From positions 62,001 through 126,000 of the forward strand of contig NZ_JAUSBN010000038.1 of NCBI RefSeq assembly GCF_030651995.1: a stretch of DNA of 64,000 nt. The letters are read 5' to 3'. Of the stretch, positions 9,296 to 17,811 are shown one piece after another (position 1 is the first letter of the stretch; every line of letters begins with the position of its first letter). The notes under the pieces are model-generated. The model was not told the DNA's origin, ran no database searches, and worked only from the letters and a program-made list of their open reading frames with translations. The position numbers were made by a program, and so were the translations under genes. This DNA is from Reyranella sp. (GTDB taxonomy: Bacteria > Pseudomonadota > Alphaproteobacteria > Reyranellales > Reyranellaceae).

Positions 9296-10513
9296 ATGCG
9301 TACAAGCAGGCGTGGTTTCGTAGCGGGTGCCTCGGCCTTCGCGGTTCTGGGCACGAAGTCGGCCTTCGCGCAGAAGAAGTACGACGACGGCGCGACCGAC
9401 AAGGAAATCAAGATCGGCCATACCGGCCCCTACAGCGGCCCGGCGTCGTCCTACGGCCAGATCGGCAAGACGATCGAGGCGTTCTTCAAGTCGGTGAACG
9501 AGGCAGGCGGCGTCAACGGCCGCAAGATCAACTTCATCACGCGCGACGACGGCTATTCGCCGCCGAAGATGGTTGAGCTGGTGCGCCAGCTCGTCGAGCA
9601 GGACAAGGTCCTCTGCCTGTTCAACACGCTCGGCACGCCGACCAACACGGCGATCCATCGCTACATGAACCAGAAGAAGGTGCCGCAGCTCTACGTCGCC
9701 ACCGGCGCGTCGAAGTGGGGCAAGCCCAAGGAGTTCCCGTGGACGATGGGCTTCCAGCCCGACTACCACACCGAAGGCGTCGTCTACGCCAAGCACATCC
9801 TGGCCAACGTCAAGGATGCCAAGATCGGCGTGCTGATGCAGAACGACGACTACGGCAAGGACTACTACGAAGGCTTCCGCGACGGCCTCGGCAAGGAGAC
9901 CGGCAAGATCGTCAAGCACGTGACCTTCGAGGTCACCGATCCGACGGTCGACAGTCAGGTGATCCAGCTCAAGGATTCCGGCGCCAACGTGTTCTTCAAC
10001 ATCGCGACGCCCAAGGCCGCCGCCCAGGCGATCCGCAAGGCCGCCGATATCGGCTGGAAGCCGGCGCAGTACCTCAACAACGTGTCCGCCTCGGTGGGCT
10101 CGGTGATGAGGCCGGCCGGTCTCGAGAACAGCCAGGGCATCATCACGGCGCAGTACCTCAAGGACCCCACGGACAAGCAGTGGGAGAGCACCGACGACTT
10201 CAAGGCCTGGGTCGCCTGGATGGACAAGTGGATGCCGGGCGCCAACAAGGCGGACGCCAACCACGTGTTCGGCTACGCGGTCTCCAACCTGATGCTCGAG
10301 ACGCTCAAGAAGTGCGGCGACACGCTGACCCGCGAAAACGTCATGAAGCAGGCCGCCAACTACCAGAAGTACAAGCTGCCGCTGCTGCTGCCGGGCATCA
10401 CGATCAGCACCAGCCCAACCGACTATTACCCGATCCAGTCGGTGCAGCTCGCGCGCTTCAAGGGCGAGACCTGGGATCTGTTCGGCGACGTCATGTCGGC
10501 CGAAGGTTCCTGA
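9296..10513 (+). CDS. Periplasmic substrate-binding protein of the liv-type ABC importer (Tat signal)
   Basis: The 405-residue protein begins with a twin-arginine leader, TSRRGFVAG at residues 3-11, followed by a weakly hydrophobic stretch and an A-F-A-Q cleavage region, so it is probably exported folded. The mature part is a periplasmic-binding fold type I (Peripla_BP_6), with IKIGHTGPYSGPASSYG near the start and ARFKGETWDLFG at the end. A strong ribosome site, GGGAGGA, precedes the ATG. It is the last gene of the livGFHM operon and is followed by a clear terminator. The ligand could be a branched-chain amino acid, an amide or urea-like compound, or an aromatic acid. Confidence 0.93.
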   Translation: MRTSRRGFVAGASAFAVLGTKSAFAQKKYDDGATDKEIKIGHTGPYSGPASSYGQIGKTIEAFFKSVNEAGGVNGRKINFITRDDGYSPPKMVELVRQLVEQDKVLCLFNTLGTPTNTAIHRYMNQKKVPQLYVATGASKWGKPKEFPWTMGFQPDYHTEGVVYAKHILANVKDAKIGVLMQNDDYGKDYYEGFRDGLGKETGKIVKHVTFEVTDPTVDSQVIQLKDSGANVFFNIATPKAAAQAIRKAADIGWKPAQYLNNVSASVGSVMRPAGLENSQGIITAQYLKDPTDKQWESTDDFKAWVAWMDKWMPGANKADANHVFGYAVSNLMLETLKKCGDTLTRENVMKQAANYQKYKLPLLLPGITISTSPTDYYPIQSVQLARFKGETWDLFGDVMSAEGS

Positions 10514-10535
10514 ATATCCGATCGACGACTTAACG

Positions 10536-10569
10536 AAAGGCCGCCGGCATCTCCCGGCGGCCTTTTTTT
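10536..10569 (+). terminator. Rho-independent terminator of the liv operon
   Basis: AAAGGCCGCCGG (10536-10547) pairs with CCGGCGGCCTTT (10554-10565) over a 6-base loop and runs into seven Ts (10563-10569). It sits 22 bases after the binding-protein stop codon. Confidence 0.92.
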
Positions 10570-10588
10570 GTCCGGAAGCCACAAGAAG

Positions 10589-11077
10589 CTAGCGTTCGGC
10601 GGGCCTGCGCTGCAGCGCCTGGCGGCACTCGGCCGTGTCGATGCGGCCGTTCTTGTCGAGGTCGCAGCGCGTGAAGTTGCGGTCGGCGCCGGCCATGAAC
10701 TCTGTCAGGGTGACGAACCCGTCCTTGTCGGTGTCGAGAAGCAGGAAGTAGCTCGATTGCTGGCTGGCCTGTCGGTCCGTCGGGAGAACGCTGTTGCCGA
10801 TGGCGGGCGTGCGGGCAAACAGCTCGTCCTTGCTGAGCTTGCCGTCGCCATTGGTATCGAGCCGCTTGAATCGCGTCTGCTGACCGGTCTTCCATTCCTC
10901 GATCGTGACCGCGCCATCCTTGTTGGCGTCATAGCGCATGACGCCACCGTCGATCCGCGCCGGTCGGGCCGAGGGAGCCGTAGGGGCCGGCTGGGGGGCG
11001 GCTGTGTCGCCGGGCGCGGCGAGGGCTGGGGCGGCCAGCATCAGGACGGCGGTCGCGAGCAGGGAAAGTCTCGACAT
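10589..11077 (-). CDS. Small secreted EF-hand protein (four loops)
   Basis: The 162-residue protein has a clear signal peptide (LSLLATAVLMLAAPALA, cleavage near residue 20) and a Pro/Ala linker. Four EF-hand loops follow, including DANKDGAVTIEE, DTNGDGKLSKDE, DTDKDGFVTLTE and DLDKNGRIDTAE. All four keep acidic or Asn ligands at positions 1, 3, 5 and 12; the fourth has Asn-Gly at positions 5-6. It is convergent with the liv operon and divergent from gor. It is probably a periplasmic calcium-binding protein of unknown role, related in design to the seven-loop protein at 4420-5508. Confidence 0.88.
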   Translation of the reverse strand: MSRLSLLATAVLMLAAPALAAPGDTAAPQPAPTAPSARPARIDGGVMRYDANKDGAVTIEEWKTGQQTRFKRLDTNGDGKLSKDELFARTPAIGNSVLPTDRQASQQSSYFLLLDTDKDGFVTLTEFMAGADRNFTRCDLDKNGRIDTAECRQALQRRPAER

Positions 11078-11128
11078 TGTCTATCCTCAAGGTTGTATCA
11101 GGAGACGGCATTACACGCGCCATTTCCC

Positions 11129-11157
11129 TTACCGGCCCGTCTAGGCCCCGATATAGT
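11129..11157 (+). promoter_or_regulatory. Possible sigma-70-type promoter for gor
   Basis: TTACCG (11129-11134) and TATAGT (11152-11157) are separated by 17 bases, 58 bases upstream of the gor start. The -10 is good (5 of 6) but the -35 is poor, so this is tentative. Confidence 0.3.
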
Positions 11158-11214
11158 CTGCCGGGCGACCGAATTGTGGCCGCGTTGAGGTTTTGTTCTC
11201 TCTGGGGATAACCC

Positions 11215-12609
11215 ATGGCCTATGATTACGATCTGTTTGTCATCGGCGCCGGCTCGGGCGGCGTGCGCGCCTCGCGCATCGCGGCCACCCACGGGGCGCG
11301 CGTCGGCATCTGCGAGGACTACCGTGTCGGCGGTACCTGCGTGATTCGCGGCTGCGTGCCGAAGAAGCTCCTGATGTACGGCTCGAAGTTCGCGCACGAG
11401 TTCGAGGACGCGGCCGCCTACGGCTGGACCGTCGCTCCGCCGACGCATTCCTGGGCGACGCTGCGCGACAACGTGAACGGGGAAGTCGACCGGCTGAACG
11501 CGGTGTACCTGCGCCTGCTCGACGGGGCCGGCGTGAAGCTCCACATGGGCCGTGGCCGCCTGATGGACCGCCACACGATCCAGGTGGGCGAGGAGACGAT
11601 CACCGCCGAGAAGATTCTGATCGCGACCGGCGGCCACCCGGTGGTCCCCGCGATCCCCGGCAGCGAACTGGCGATCACGTCGAGCGATGCCTTTCATCTT
11701 CCCGAGCTGCCCAGGCACATCACCATCGTCGGTGCGGGCTACATTGCCGTCGAATTCGCCGGCATCTTCCACGGACTCGGCGCCAAGGTCGACATCGTGC
11801 TGCGACGCGACCGTGTCCTGCGCGGCTTCGACGAGGAGTGCCGCACCTTCGTGCACGAGGCGTTGAAGGACAGCGGCATTCGAATGCGCACCGAGATGGA
11901 AATCGCCCGCATCGTCGCCAAGGGGGCCGACGGCAAGAGCGGTCCTTTCGAGGTCCATACGCCCATGGGCGGCATGTTCGAGACCGATTGCGTGATGTAC
12001 GCGACCGGCCGCGCACCCAACACGTCCGGCATCGGACTGGAGAAGGCCGGCGTACAGCTCAACAAGGCGGGCGCCATCGCGGTCGACGAATGGTCCAAGA
12101 CGACCGCCGACAATATCTGGGCGGTAGGCGATGTCACCGACCGCATCAACCTCACGCCGGTCGCCCTCATGGAAGGCCACTGCTTCGCCGACACCGAGTT
12201 CGGCAAGAAGCCGCGCAAGGCAGACCACCACGAGGTGCCGTCGGCGGTCTTCTGCCAGCCCGAGATGGCTAATGTCGGGCTGAGCGAAGAGCAGGCGAAG
12301 CTGCAGCTCGGCGAATTGCGCATCTACACGGCCGCATTCCGTCCAATGAAATACACGGTCTCCGGGCGCCATCAGCGCACGTTCATGAAGATGATCGTCG
12401 AGGCCTCGACCGACCGGGTGGTCGGCATCCACATGGTGGGGGACGACGCGGCCGAACTGATCCAGGGCCTCGCGGTGGCCATGAAGGCGGGGGCCACCAA
12501 GGCCCACTTCGACGCCACGGTGGGCATCCATCCCACCGCCGGCGAGGAGTTCGTCACCATGCGCACGGCACGGGCGGACACGACCCCGACCCGGGCAGCC
12601 GCGGAGTAG
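11215..12609 (+). CDS. gor: Glutathione-disulfide reductase
   Basis: This cytoplasmic flavoenzyme reduces glutathione disulfide with NADPH. The 464-residue protein shows the FAD-binding [16 protein letters not shown] near residues 9-24, the redox-active [13 protein letters not shown] near 41-53, the second nucleotide-binding [13 protein letters not shown] with downstream arginines that favour NADPH, and the dimer-interface HPTAGEE near the C-terminus that supplies the catalytic His-Glu pair. The start ATG follows a run containing GGGGATAA. A GST gene lies 3 kb downstream, so thiol metabolism is represented twice here, though not in one operon. Confidence 0.94.
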   Translation: MAYDYDLFVIGAGSGGVRASRIAATHGARVGICEDYRVGGTCVIRGCVPKKLLMYGSKFAHEFEDAAAYGWTVAPPTHSWATLRDNVNGEVDRLNAVYLRLLDGAGVKLHMGRGRLMDRHTIQVGEETITAEKILIATGGHPVVPAIPGSELAITSSDAFHLPELPRHITIVGAGYIAVEFAGIFHGLGAKVDIVLRRDRVLRGFDEECRTFVHEALKDSGIRMRTEMEIARIVAKGADGKSGPFEVHTPMGGMFETDCVMYATGRAPNTSGIGLEKAGVQLNKAGAIAVDEWSKTTADNIWAVGDVTDRINLTPVALMEGHCFADTEFGKKPRKADHHEVPSAVFCQPEMANVGLSEEQAKLQLGELRIYTAAFRPMKYTVSGRHQRTFMKMIVEASTDRVVGIHMVGDDAAELIQGLAVAMKAGATKAHFDATVGIHPTAGEEFVTMRTARADTTPTRAAAE

Positions 12610-12615
12610 AACGGG

Positions 12616-12638
12616 ACCGGCCTGCCGGCTGGTTTTTT
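12616..12638 (+). terminator. Terminator after gor
   Basis: ACCGGCC (12616-12622) pairs with GGCTGGT (12627-12633), including one G-T pair, over a four-base loop, and six Ts follow (12633-12638). It starts seven bases after the gor stop codon. Confidence 0.75.
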
Positions 12639-12704
12639 ATCCACAGCACGTATAGGTTCACCCACCCCGCCGGTCCCTTCGACCCGCGGGCCGAGGAGGA
12701 GTCG

Positions 12705-14153
12705 ATGACCGCGATCCAGGGCCAATCCAGGGCCGATTCGCGGACCGCCGCTAAAGGGCAGTCCCGTACTTCGAGCGCCGCCGACTGGTCGCCGACCAGC
12801 TGGCGCAGCCGGCCGGCGCTGCAGATGCCGGTCTATCCGGATACTGGCGCACTGGCGAATGCCGAGGCGCGCCTGCGCCGCTATCCGCCGTTGGTCTTCG
12901 CCGGCGAGGCGCGCAAGCTCAAGAAGGCGCTGGCCAAGATCGCCAACGGCGAGGCCTTCCTGCTGCAGGGCGGCGACTGCGCCGAGAGCTTCGTCGATTT
13001 CACCGCCAACAATATCCGCGACACGTTCCGCGTGCTGCTGCAGATGGCCGTCGTGCTGACCTACGGTGCCGGTGTCCCGGTCGTGAAGGTCGGCCGCATG
13101 GCCGGCCAGTTCGCCAAGCCGCGCTCGTCCAACGTCGAGAAGGTCGGCGATGTCGAGCTGCCGTCCTACCGCGGCGACAACGTCAACGGCTTCGAGTTCA
13201 CCGCCGCCGCGCGCCTGCCCGATCCGGAGCGCATGGTACAGGCCTACAACCAGTCGGCAGCGACGCTCAACCTGCTGCGCGCCTTCGCCCAGGGCGGTTA
13301 TGCCGACCTGCACGAGGTCAACCGCTGGAACCTCGACTTCGTGCGCAGTTCGCCCGCCTCGGCGCGCTATGAAGACCTGGCGGCACGGCTCGACGAAACG
13401 CTGAATTTCATGGCGGCCTGCGGGCTGAGTTCGGCGACGACGCCGCAGATCGCCGAGACCGACTTCTTCACCAGTCACGAGGCGTTGCTGCTGCCCTACG
13501 AGGAGGCGCTGACCCGCGTCGATTCGACCTCGGGCGAGTGGTACGACTGCTCGGCGCACATGCTGTGGATCGGCGACCGCACGCGCCAGCCCGATGGCGC
13601 CCATGTCGAGTTCCTGCGGGGCGTCCGCAACCCGATCGGCTTCAAGGCTGGCCCGACCCTGCCGACCGACGACCTGCTGCGCCTGATCGACACGCTGAAC
13701 CCGTCGAACGAGGCGGGCCGTATCGTGATCATCGCCCGCATGGGCGCAGACAAGGTGGGCGACAAGTTGCCGGCGCTGGTCCGCACCCTCAAGCGTGAAG
13801 GCCGCACGGTCGTGTGGTCGTGCGACCCGATGCACGGCAACACCGTCACCGCCTCGAATGGCCGCAAGACCCGCCACTTCGACGCGATCCTGCACGAGGT
13901 GAAGGAGTTCTTTGCCGTGCACCGCGCCGAGGGCACTCATCCCGGTGGCGTGCATTTCGAGATGACCGGCCAGGAAGTCACGGAGTGCATCGGCGGCTCG
14001 ACCGAGATCACCGTCGACAATCTCAACGATCGCTACGAGACGCAGTGCGACCCGCGGCTCAATGCCAGCCAGGTGCTGGAACTCGCCTTCCTGCTCGCCG
14101 AGCAACTCAAGGCGGAGCGGCTGTCCGTCGCAAGGGCGCGCCCGGCCATCTGA
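12705..14153 (+). CDS. Class II 3-deoxy-7-phosphoheptulonate (DAHP) synthase
   Basis: This enzyme condenses phosphoenolpyruvate and erythrose-4-phosphate in the first step of aromatic amino acid synthesis. The 482-residue length and motifs are those of the plant/mycobacterial-type class II family: W-S-P-x-S-W-R near residues 27-33, [11 protein letters not shown] near 85-95, [13 protein letters not shown] near 126-138, and the metal-binding DPMHGNT near 375 with [11 protein letters not shown] near 412. The start is set by a strong GAGGAGGAG ribosome site. No other shikimate-pathway gene is adjacent. The class I AroF/G/H type is excluded by these motifs. Confidence 0.94.
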   Translation: MTAIQGQSRADSRTAAKGQSRTSSAADWSPTSWRSRPALQMPVYPDTGALANAEARLRRYPPLVFAGEARKLKKALAKIANGEAFLLQGGDCAESFVDFTANNIRDTFRVLLQMAVVLTYGAGVPVVKVGRMAGQFAKPRSSNVEKVGDVELPSYRGDNVNGFEFTAAARLPDPERMVQAYNQSAATLNLLRAFAQGGYADLHEVNRWNLDFVRSSPASARYEDLAARLDETLNFMAACGLSSATTPQIAETDFFTSHEALLLPYEEALTRVDSTSGEWYDCSAHMLWIGDRTRQPDGAHVEFLRGVRNPIGFKAGPTLPTDDLLRLIDTLNPSNEAGRIVIIARMGADKVGDKLPALVRTLKREGRTVVWSCDPMHGNTVTASNGRKTRHFDAILHEVKEFFAVHRAEGTHPGGVHFEMTGQEVTECIGGSTEITVDNLNDRYETQCDPRLNASQVLELAFLLAEQLKAERLSVARARPAI

Positions 14154-14195
14154 CCGAGGTCCGAGGCCTGACGAGCGAGAGCCCGGGGAGGGCCG

Positions 14196-15344
14196 ATGAC
14201 GCATCCTGAGAATGGCGAGATCGCGCGCTACACCGATCACTACTTCAATCGCTCGAAGCAGGTGATCGGCAAGTTCGGAGACTGCAAGGTCACCTATGCG
14301 ATCTTCATGCGGCGCCCGGTGGTCTTCGCGCCGCGGCTTGCGCTCGAATGGCTGGAGGAGACCGGCCGCGCGCGCAACACCGCGGTCGAGCTCGACATGC
14401 GATATCGCGAAGGCAAGTGGGTCGGGGCGGGCGAGCCGATGATGTACATCACCGGCTCCTTCTTCCATCTGGTCGACCTTGAGACGATCTTCCTGCAGAA
14501 GCTGGGGCCCGCCTGCGTGGCCGCCTACAACGCCTGGACAATGTGCGCGGACATGCCCAAGTCGGCCTTCCTCGCCATGGATGCCCGCCATTGCGCGGGC
14601 CGGGAGATGGCGGAGATGATGGCCTATGCCGCTTCGGTCGGCTCGGCGCGGGCCAAGCGCAAGGTCGGCGCGGTCGGATTCATCGGCAACGCCACCCACG
14701 CCACGGCCCACTACTTCGGTCGCGAATACGGTCTGGGCACCATGCCGCATGCCCTGATCGGCTATGCCGGTTCGACCTTGCGCGCCGCCGAGATGTTCCA
14801 CGAGACCTTTCCCGACGAAGGGATGACGGTGCTGGTCGACTATTTCGCGCGCGAAATTTCGGACTCTCTCGAAGTCTGTCGGCGCTTCCCCGAACTGGCG
14901 GCCCAGGGAAAACTGTCGCTGCGCCTCGACACGACCGGCGGCCGTTACCTCGAGGGCCTCGATCCCGCGTCCTCGTACGCCGTGCTGGAGCGCTTCTCCC
15001 CGGAATCGATCCGCGGCTACCGGAGCGAGGAGGAACTGCGCTACCTCGTCGGCACCGGCGTTTCGGCTGCGGCGATCTTCCACCTGCGGGCCGAACTCGA
15101 TCGCAACGGCTTCGACAAGGTGAAGATCGTGGCGTCTTCCGGCTTCGGCCCTGCCAAGTGCCGCATCATGGCCGAGGCCAAGGCGCCGATCGACGTCGTG
15201 GGCTCGGGCTCGTTCCTGCCGTCCAACTGGTCGGAGACCTACGCCACCGCGGACATCGTCGAGTATGACGGCGAGAAGCGCGTGAAGATTGGGCGCGAGT
15301 TCCTGCACCGTAACCGGCCGGCCGACGCGCCCCGGCCGCTCTAG
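14196..15344 (+). CDS. pncB: Nicotinate phosphoribosyltransferase
   Basis: This enzyme converts nicotinate and PRPP to nicotinate mononucleotide in the NAD salvage pathway. The 382-residue protein opens with YTDHYFNRSKQVI and contains the family segment GNATHATAHYFGREYGLGTM followed by PHALIGYAGS (about residues 167-196). It also has LDTTGGRYLEGL and the phosphate-binding-type KIVASSGFGPAK near 310-321. It is somewhat shorter than enterobacterial PncB. It lies 42 bases after the DAHP synthase gene with a GGGGAGGG ribosome site. The nicotinamide-specific relative (NAMPT) is less likely. Confidence 0.85.
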   Translation: MTHPENGEIARYTDHYFNRSKQVIGKFGDCKVTYAIFMRRPVVFAPRLALEWLEETGRARNTAVELDMRYREGKWVGAGEPMMYITGSFFHLVDLETIFLQKLGPACVAAYNAWTMCADMPKSAFLAMDARHCAGREMAEMMAYAASVGSARAKRKVGAVGFIGNATHATAHYFGREYGLGTMPHALIGYAGSTLRAAEMFHETFPDEGMTVLVDYFAREISDSLEVCRRFPELAAQGKLSLRLDTTGGRYLEGLDPASSYAVLERFSPESIRGYRSEEELRYLVGTGVSAAAIFHLRAELDRNGFDKVKIVASSGFGPAKCRIMAEAKAPIDVVGSGSFLPSNWSETYATADIVEYDGEKRVKIGREFLHRNRPADAPRPL

Positions 15345-15374
15345 TTTTCCCGTTCCGGCAATCCGAGGATCAAC

Positions 15375-16004
15375 ATGCTCAAGCTCTATTTCGCGCCCGG
15401 CGCCTGCTCGACGGCTTCGCATATCGGGCTCGAGGAGAGCGGGGCGGCGTACGACTCGCAGGCGCTTTCCTTTGCCAAGAGCGAGCAGCGAACCCCGGAA
15501 TACCTCAAGGTCAACCCGCGCGGCCGCGTGCCGGCGCTGGTCGTGGATGAGGGGACGATCGTCGAGAACACGGCGATCCTCGACTACATCGCCACGAAGT
15601 ACGCGCCGCATCTGATGCCCAAGGACCCGGTCCAGCGCGCCCGTGCCCTTGCGCTGATGGCTTGGTTCTCGAACGCGGTGCATCCCAACTTCACCCACAT
15701 CGGCCGGCCCGAGCGCTTCGCGACGGACGCCGCGGTGTTCGATCATCTCAAGGCAGTGGGTCGGGAGAATTTCCACGCCAATCTCAAGGAGATCGACGGT
15801 CTCCTGGCCGGCAAGACGTGGATGCTGGGCGATGATTTTTCGGTGGTCGACGGCTACGCTCTGGTCTTCTACGGCTGGGGCAAGCGCATCGGCCTGCCGG
15901 TGGCCGAGCTTGCGAACTACACGGCCTGGAAAGACCGCATGCTTGCGCGGCCGGCCGTGAAGCGCGTCCTCGAGCGGGAACAGAGCATTTTGCTCGCTGC
16001 CTGA
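15375..16004 (+). CDS. Glutathione S-transferase family protein
   Basis: The 209-residue cytoplasmic protein has an N-terminal thioredoxin-like domain starting MLKLYFAPGACSTASHI, in which the A-C-S segment resembles the beta-class GST active site. The glutathione-binding VNPRGRVPALV follows near residues 50-60 and VENTAILDYI near 68-77. The alpha-helical C-terminal domain has the GDDFSVVDGYA N-capping motif near 153. It could serve in conjugation, peroxide reduction or dehalogenation; the substrate is not predictable. It is 30 bases after pncB. Confidence 0.9.
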   Translation: MLKLYFAPGACSTASHIGLEESGAAYDSQALSFAKSEQRTPEYLKVNPRGRVPALVVDEGTIVENTAILDYIATKYAPHLMPKDPVQRARALALMAWFSNAVHPNFTHIGRPERFATDAAVFDHLKAVGRENFHANLKEIDGLLAGKTWMLGDDFSVVDGYALVFYGWGKRIGLPVAELANYTAWKDRMLARPAVKRVLEREQSILLAA

Positions 16005-16040
16005 GGCGGGCATCAGATTGAGCATCGCGGGTCGTGATGC

Positions 16041-16086
16041 TTGCCGCCATCCCAAGCGCTCCCTATAAGTGAATTGATAATAATTC
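16041..16086 (+). promoter_or_regulatory. Sigma-70-like promoter with overlapping Fur-like palindrome upstream of the FecI-type gene
   Basis: TTGCCG (16041-16046) and TATAAG (16064-16069) are spaced by exactly 17 bases, placing the start of transcription near 16076. The AT-rich palindrome GAATTGATAATAATTC (16071-16086) covers that point. Its GATAAT core resembles Fur/iron-regulator boxes, so repression under iron sufficiency is the likely logic. The palindrome and spacing are seen; the regulator is inferred. Confidence 0.55.
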
Positions 16087-16099
16087 GCATATAGAGGTG

Positions 16100-16618
16100 A
16101 TGGAAGGCGTGAGTTCGGCAGACCCGACCCTAGCTCTGTATCTGAAACATCGGGGCTCGCTGGTGAACTATGCCAACGGCATCGTCAGGGACAGGGCCGG
16201 CGCGGAGGACGTCGTGCAGGAGGCCTATCTGCGGTTCAGTTCCGCCAGCAGCGACGAGCGGCTGATCTCCAATCCTGTCAGCTACCTCTACCGCATCGTT
16301 CGCAATCTCGCGCTCGACTGGGTGAACCGGACGTCCGAAACGGCTTCGACAGGGCAGGTATCGGCGCTCGAGCAGGTCGCCCAGGAGGGACCCACGGCCG
16401 AGGACGTGCTGCACTATCGCGACGAGCTTCGGGTACTGGCCGATGCGCTGGCCGAACTGCCGGAGCGGACGCGTATCGCCTTCACGATGTATCGCCTCGA
16501 GGGCTGCACGCTCCAGCAAGTGGGTGACCGGCTCGGCGTCTCCATCGTGCGTGCTCACCAACTCGTGAAAGACGCGATCCTCCATGCGGCGCGCCGTCTG
16601 GACAGCTTCAACGGCTGA
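16100..16618 (+). CDS. FecI-like ECF sigma factor (iron-uptake type)
   Basis: The 172-residue protein has the two ECF domains: sigma-2 with AEDVVQEAYLRF near residues 35-46, and SYLYRIVRNLALDWVNR near 63-79. Sigma-4 has LAELPERTRIAFTMYRLEG near 116-134 and a helix-turn-helix TLQQVGDRLGVSIVRAHQLV. This is the pattern of FecI-type factors that work with a FecR anti-sigma and a TonB-dependent receptor, both of which follow directly. The start is ambiguous: ATG at 16100, GTG at 16097 or GTG at 16109. Transcription is probably iron-repressed through the palindrome just upstream. Confidence 0.92.
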   Translation: MEGVSSADPTLALYLKHRGSLVNYANGIVRDRAGAEDVVQEAYLRFSSASSDERLISNPVSYLYRIVRNLALDWVNRTSETASTGQVSALEQVAQEGPTAEDVLHYRDELRVLADALAELPERTRIAFTMYRLEGCTLQQVGDRLGVSIVRAHQLVKDAILHAARRLDSFNG

Positions 16619-16642
16619 TCCCGTGGAAGTTTCCCGGTGGTG

Positions 16643-16670
16643 CCCTTAAAAGTCGATGTCGCTCGCCGTC
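16643..16670 (+). promoter_or_regulatory. Predicted ECF promoter for the anti-sigma gene
   Basis: CCCTTAAA (16643-16650), a 16-base spacer and CGTC (16667-16670) lie in the gap between the sigma and anti-sigma genes. The same two blocks with the same spacer occur in the next gap at 17704-17731. Pseudomonas iron-starvation sigma promoters have TAAAT-N16/17-CGT, which is very similar. Transcription would start near 16678, upstream of the GTG at 16716. Confidence 0.55.
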
Positions 16671-16715
16671 TGTTGGTTGTGGTCGTCCAGAGGGGGCGAG
16701 GTAGAGTGCAGACGG

Positions 16716-17687
16716 GTGACTTCCGACGTGGACGATAGCGATTCCCTGCGCAGCGAAGCGGTGGATTGGCTGGTGCGGATCCAGGCCGCCCCGGCGGATG
16801 CCGCTGCCCGCGGGGGGCTGGACTCGTGGCTGGCGACCAGCGAAGCGCATCGTCGCGCCTATCGCAGCGTCGAGAGGGTCTGGAAGCTGACGGGCGAGTT
16901 GCCGTTGGTTACGTCTTCCTCTTCCGGAGAGCTCGTCGACCTGTCACGCGTTCGGCGAACACGGCACGCTTGGGGCCTCGCGGCTGCGGTCCTCGCGGCC
17001 TGTGTCGCGCTCTGGTTCTTCCCGAGCCTGAAGCTGCACTTCCAGGCCGATCATCTGACGGGCGTCGCCGAGCTGCGCGAATTGACGCTCGAGGATGGCA
17101 GCATCGTTCACTTGGACGCGGCCAGCGCCATAGCGGTGCGCTACGATAAGGGGCGTCGCGAAGTCGAGCTGTTGGCGGGCCAGGCGTTCTTCAAGGTCAT
17201 ATCTGCCCGCGACCGGCCGTTCGTCGTCACCGCCGGCAAGGTGGCGGTCACCGTCAAGGGCACTGCCTTCGATGTCGGGTCGTCCCGGGAGGGGGTGTCC
17301 GTTGCCGTCCAGTCGGGCACCGTCGAGGTCCTGATCTCCGGCAGCGAGCGAAACGTACTGTCCACCCTGACGCGAGGCGAGCGCATGGTGGTGGGCAGGC
17401 AAGGCGCCTTCGCCCGCTCCCAGGTCGCCCCCGGGGACGTCGCCTCGTGGCGCGAACACCGGCTCGTCGTCGACGGCGCCACCCTGGGCGAGGTCGTGGA
17501 CGAGCTGGGCCGCCATCATCGCGGTGTCATCATGGTGAGCGACCGCAGTCTGGCGGACCGCCGCATCACCGGCGTGTTCGATCTCCGCCGGCCGCTCGAG
17601 GCGCTGCACACGGTGGCCCGGACCCAGCACGGTTCGGTCCTGGAGATTTCGCCGTACCTCACGATCGTCTCGTCCTCGAAGCCCTGA
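16716..17687 (+). CDS. FecR-like anti-sigma/sigma regulator
   Basis: The 323-residue inner-membrane protein has an N-terminal DUF4880-type segment (SEAVDWLVRIQAAPADAAAR, residues 13-32, then RAYRSVERVW), which binds the sigma factor in the cytoplasm. One transmembrane helix lies at about 85-102 (AWGLAAAVLAACVALWFF). A periplasmic FecR domain follows (ELTLEDGSIVHLDAASAI, GQAFFKV, FDVGSS) with a C-terminal DUF4974/STN-like part ending ITGVFDLRRPLEAL. It should relay the signal from the receptor's STN domain. A longer frame from the ATG at 16656 would begin upstream of the predicted -10, so the GTG at 16716 is preferred. Confidence 0.9.
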   Translation: MTSDVDDSDSLRSEAVDWLVRIQAAPADAAARGGLDSWLATSEAHRRAYRSVERVWKLTGELPLVTSSSSGELVDLSRVRRTRHAWGLAAAVLAACVALWFFPSLKLHFQADHLTGVAELRELTLEDGSIVHLDAASAIAVRYDKGRREVELLAGQAFFKVISARDRPFVVTAGKVAVTVKGTAFDVGSSREGVSVAVQSGTVEVLISGSERNVLSTLTRGERMVVGRQGAFARSQVAPGDVASWREHRLVVDGATLGEVVDELGRHHRGVIMVSDRSLADRRITGVFDLRRPLEALHTVARTQHGSVLEISPYLTIVSSSKP

Positions 17688-17703
17688 ATATTTCTTCCGT
17701 CGA

Positions 17704-17731
17704 CCCTTAAATCCGCACGCCTCCGCCCGTC
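17704..17731 (+). promoter_or_regulatory. Predicted ECF promoter for the TonB-dependent receptor gene
   Basis: CCCTTAAA (17704-17711), 16 bases, then CGTC (17728-17731): the same blocks and spacing as at 16643-16670. The start of transcription would fall near 17740. This fits the known FecI scheme in which the sigma factor drives the receptor operon. Confidence 0.6.
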
Positions 17732-17739
17732 CTCTGATT

Positions 17740-17758
17740 GCGAACGCAAATCGTTCGC
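17740..17758. promoter_or_regulatory. 19-bp palindrome at the predicted start of receptor transcription
   Basis: GCGAACG (17740-17746) and CGTTCGC (17752-17758) are perfect inverted repeats around a five-base AT-rich centre. The element lies where transcription from the predicted ECF promoter would begin, so it may be a repressor operator or a 5' hairpin in the mRNA. Confidence 0.5.
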
Positions 17759-17811
17759 GTCATATCAGCGTCTCTATGGTTCGTCTGCCTGGAGCAGCGG
17801 GGGAGTTCGTC

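Noticed and set aside
12372-16055. A very long open frame on the minus strand opposite DAHP synthase, pncB and the GST
   Set aside because: It is antisense to four well-supported genes, has low-complexity Arg/His/Gly-rich translation and no family motif. Such frames are common in GC-rich DNA.
16656-16715. ATG at 16656 as start of the FecR-like protein
   Set aside because: It lies inside the predicted ECF promoter (before its -10), and the added residues MSLAVCWLWSS do not match the family start; GTG at 16716 is preferred.
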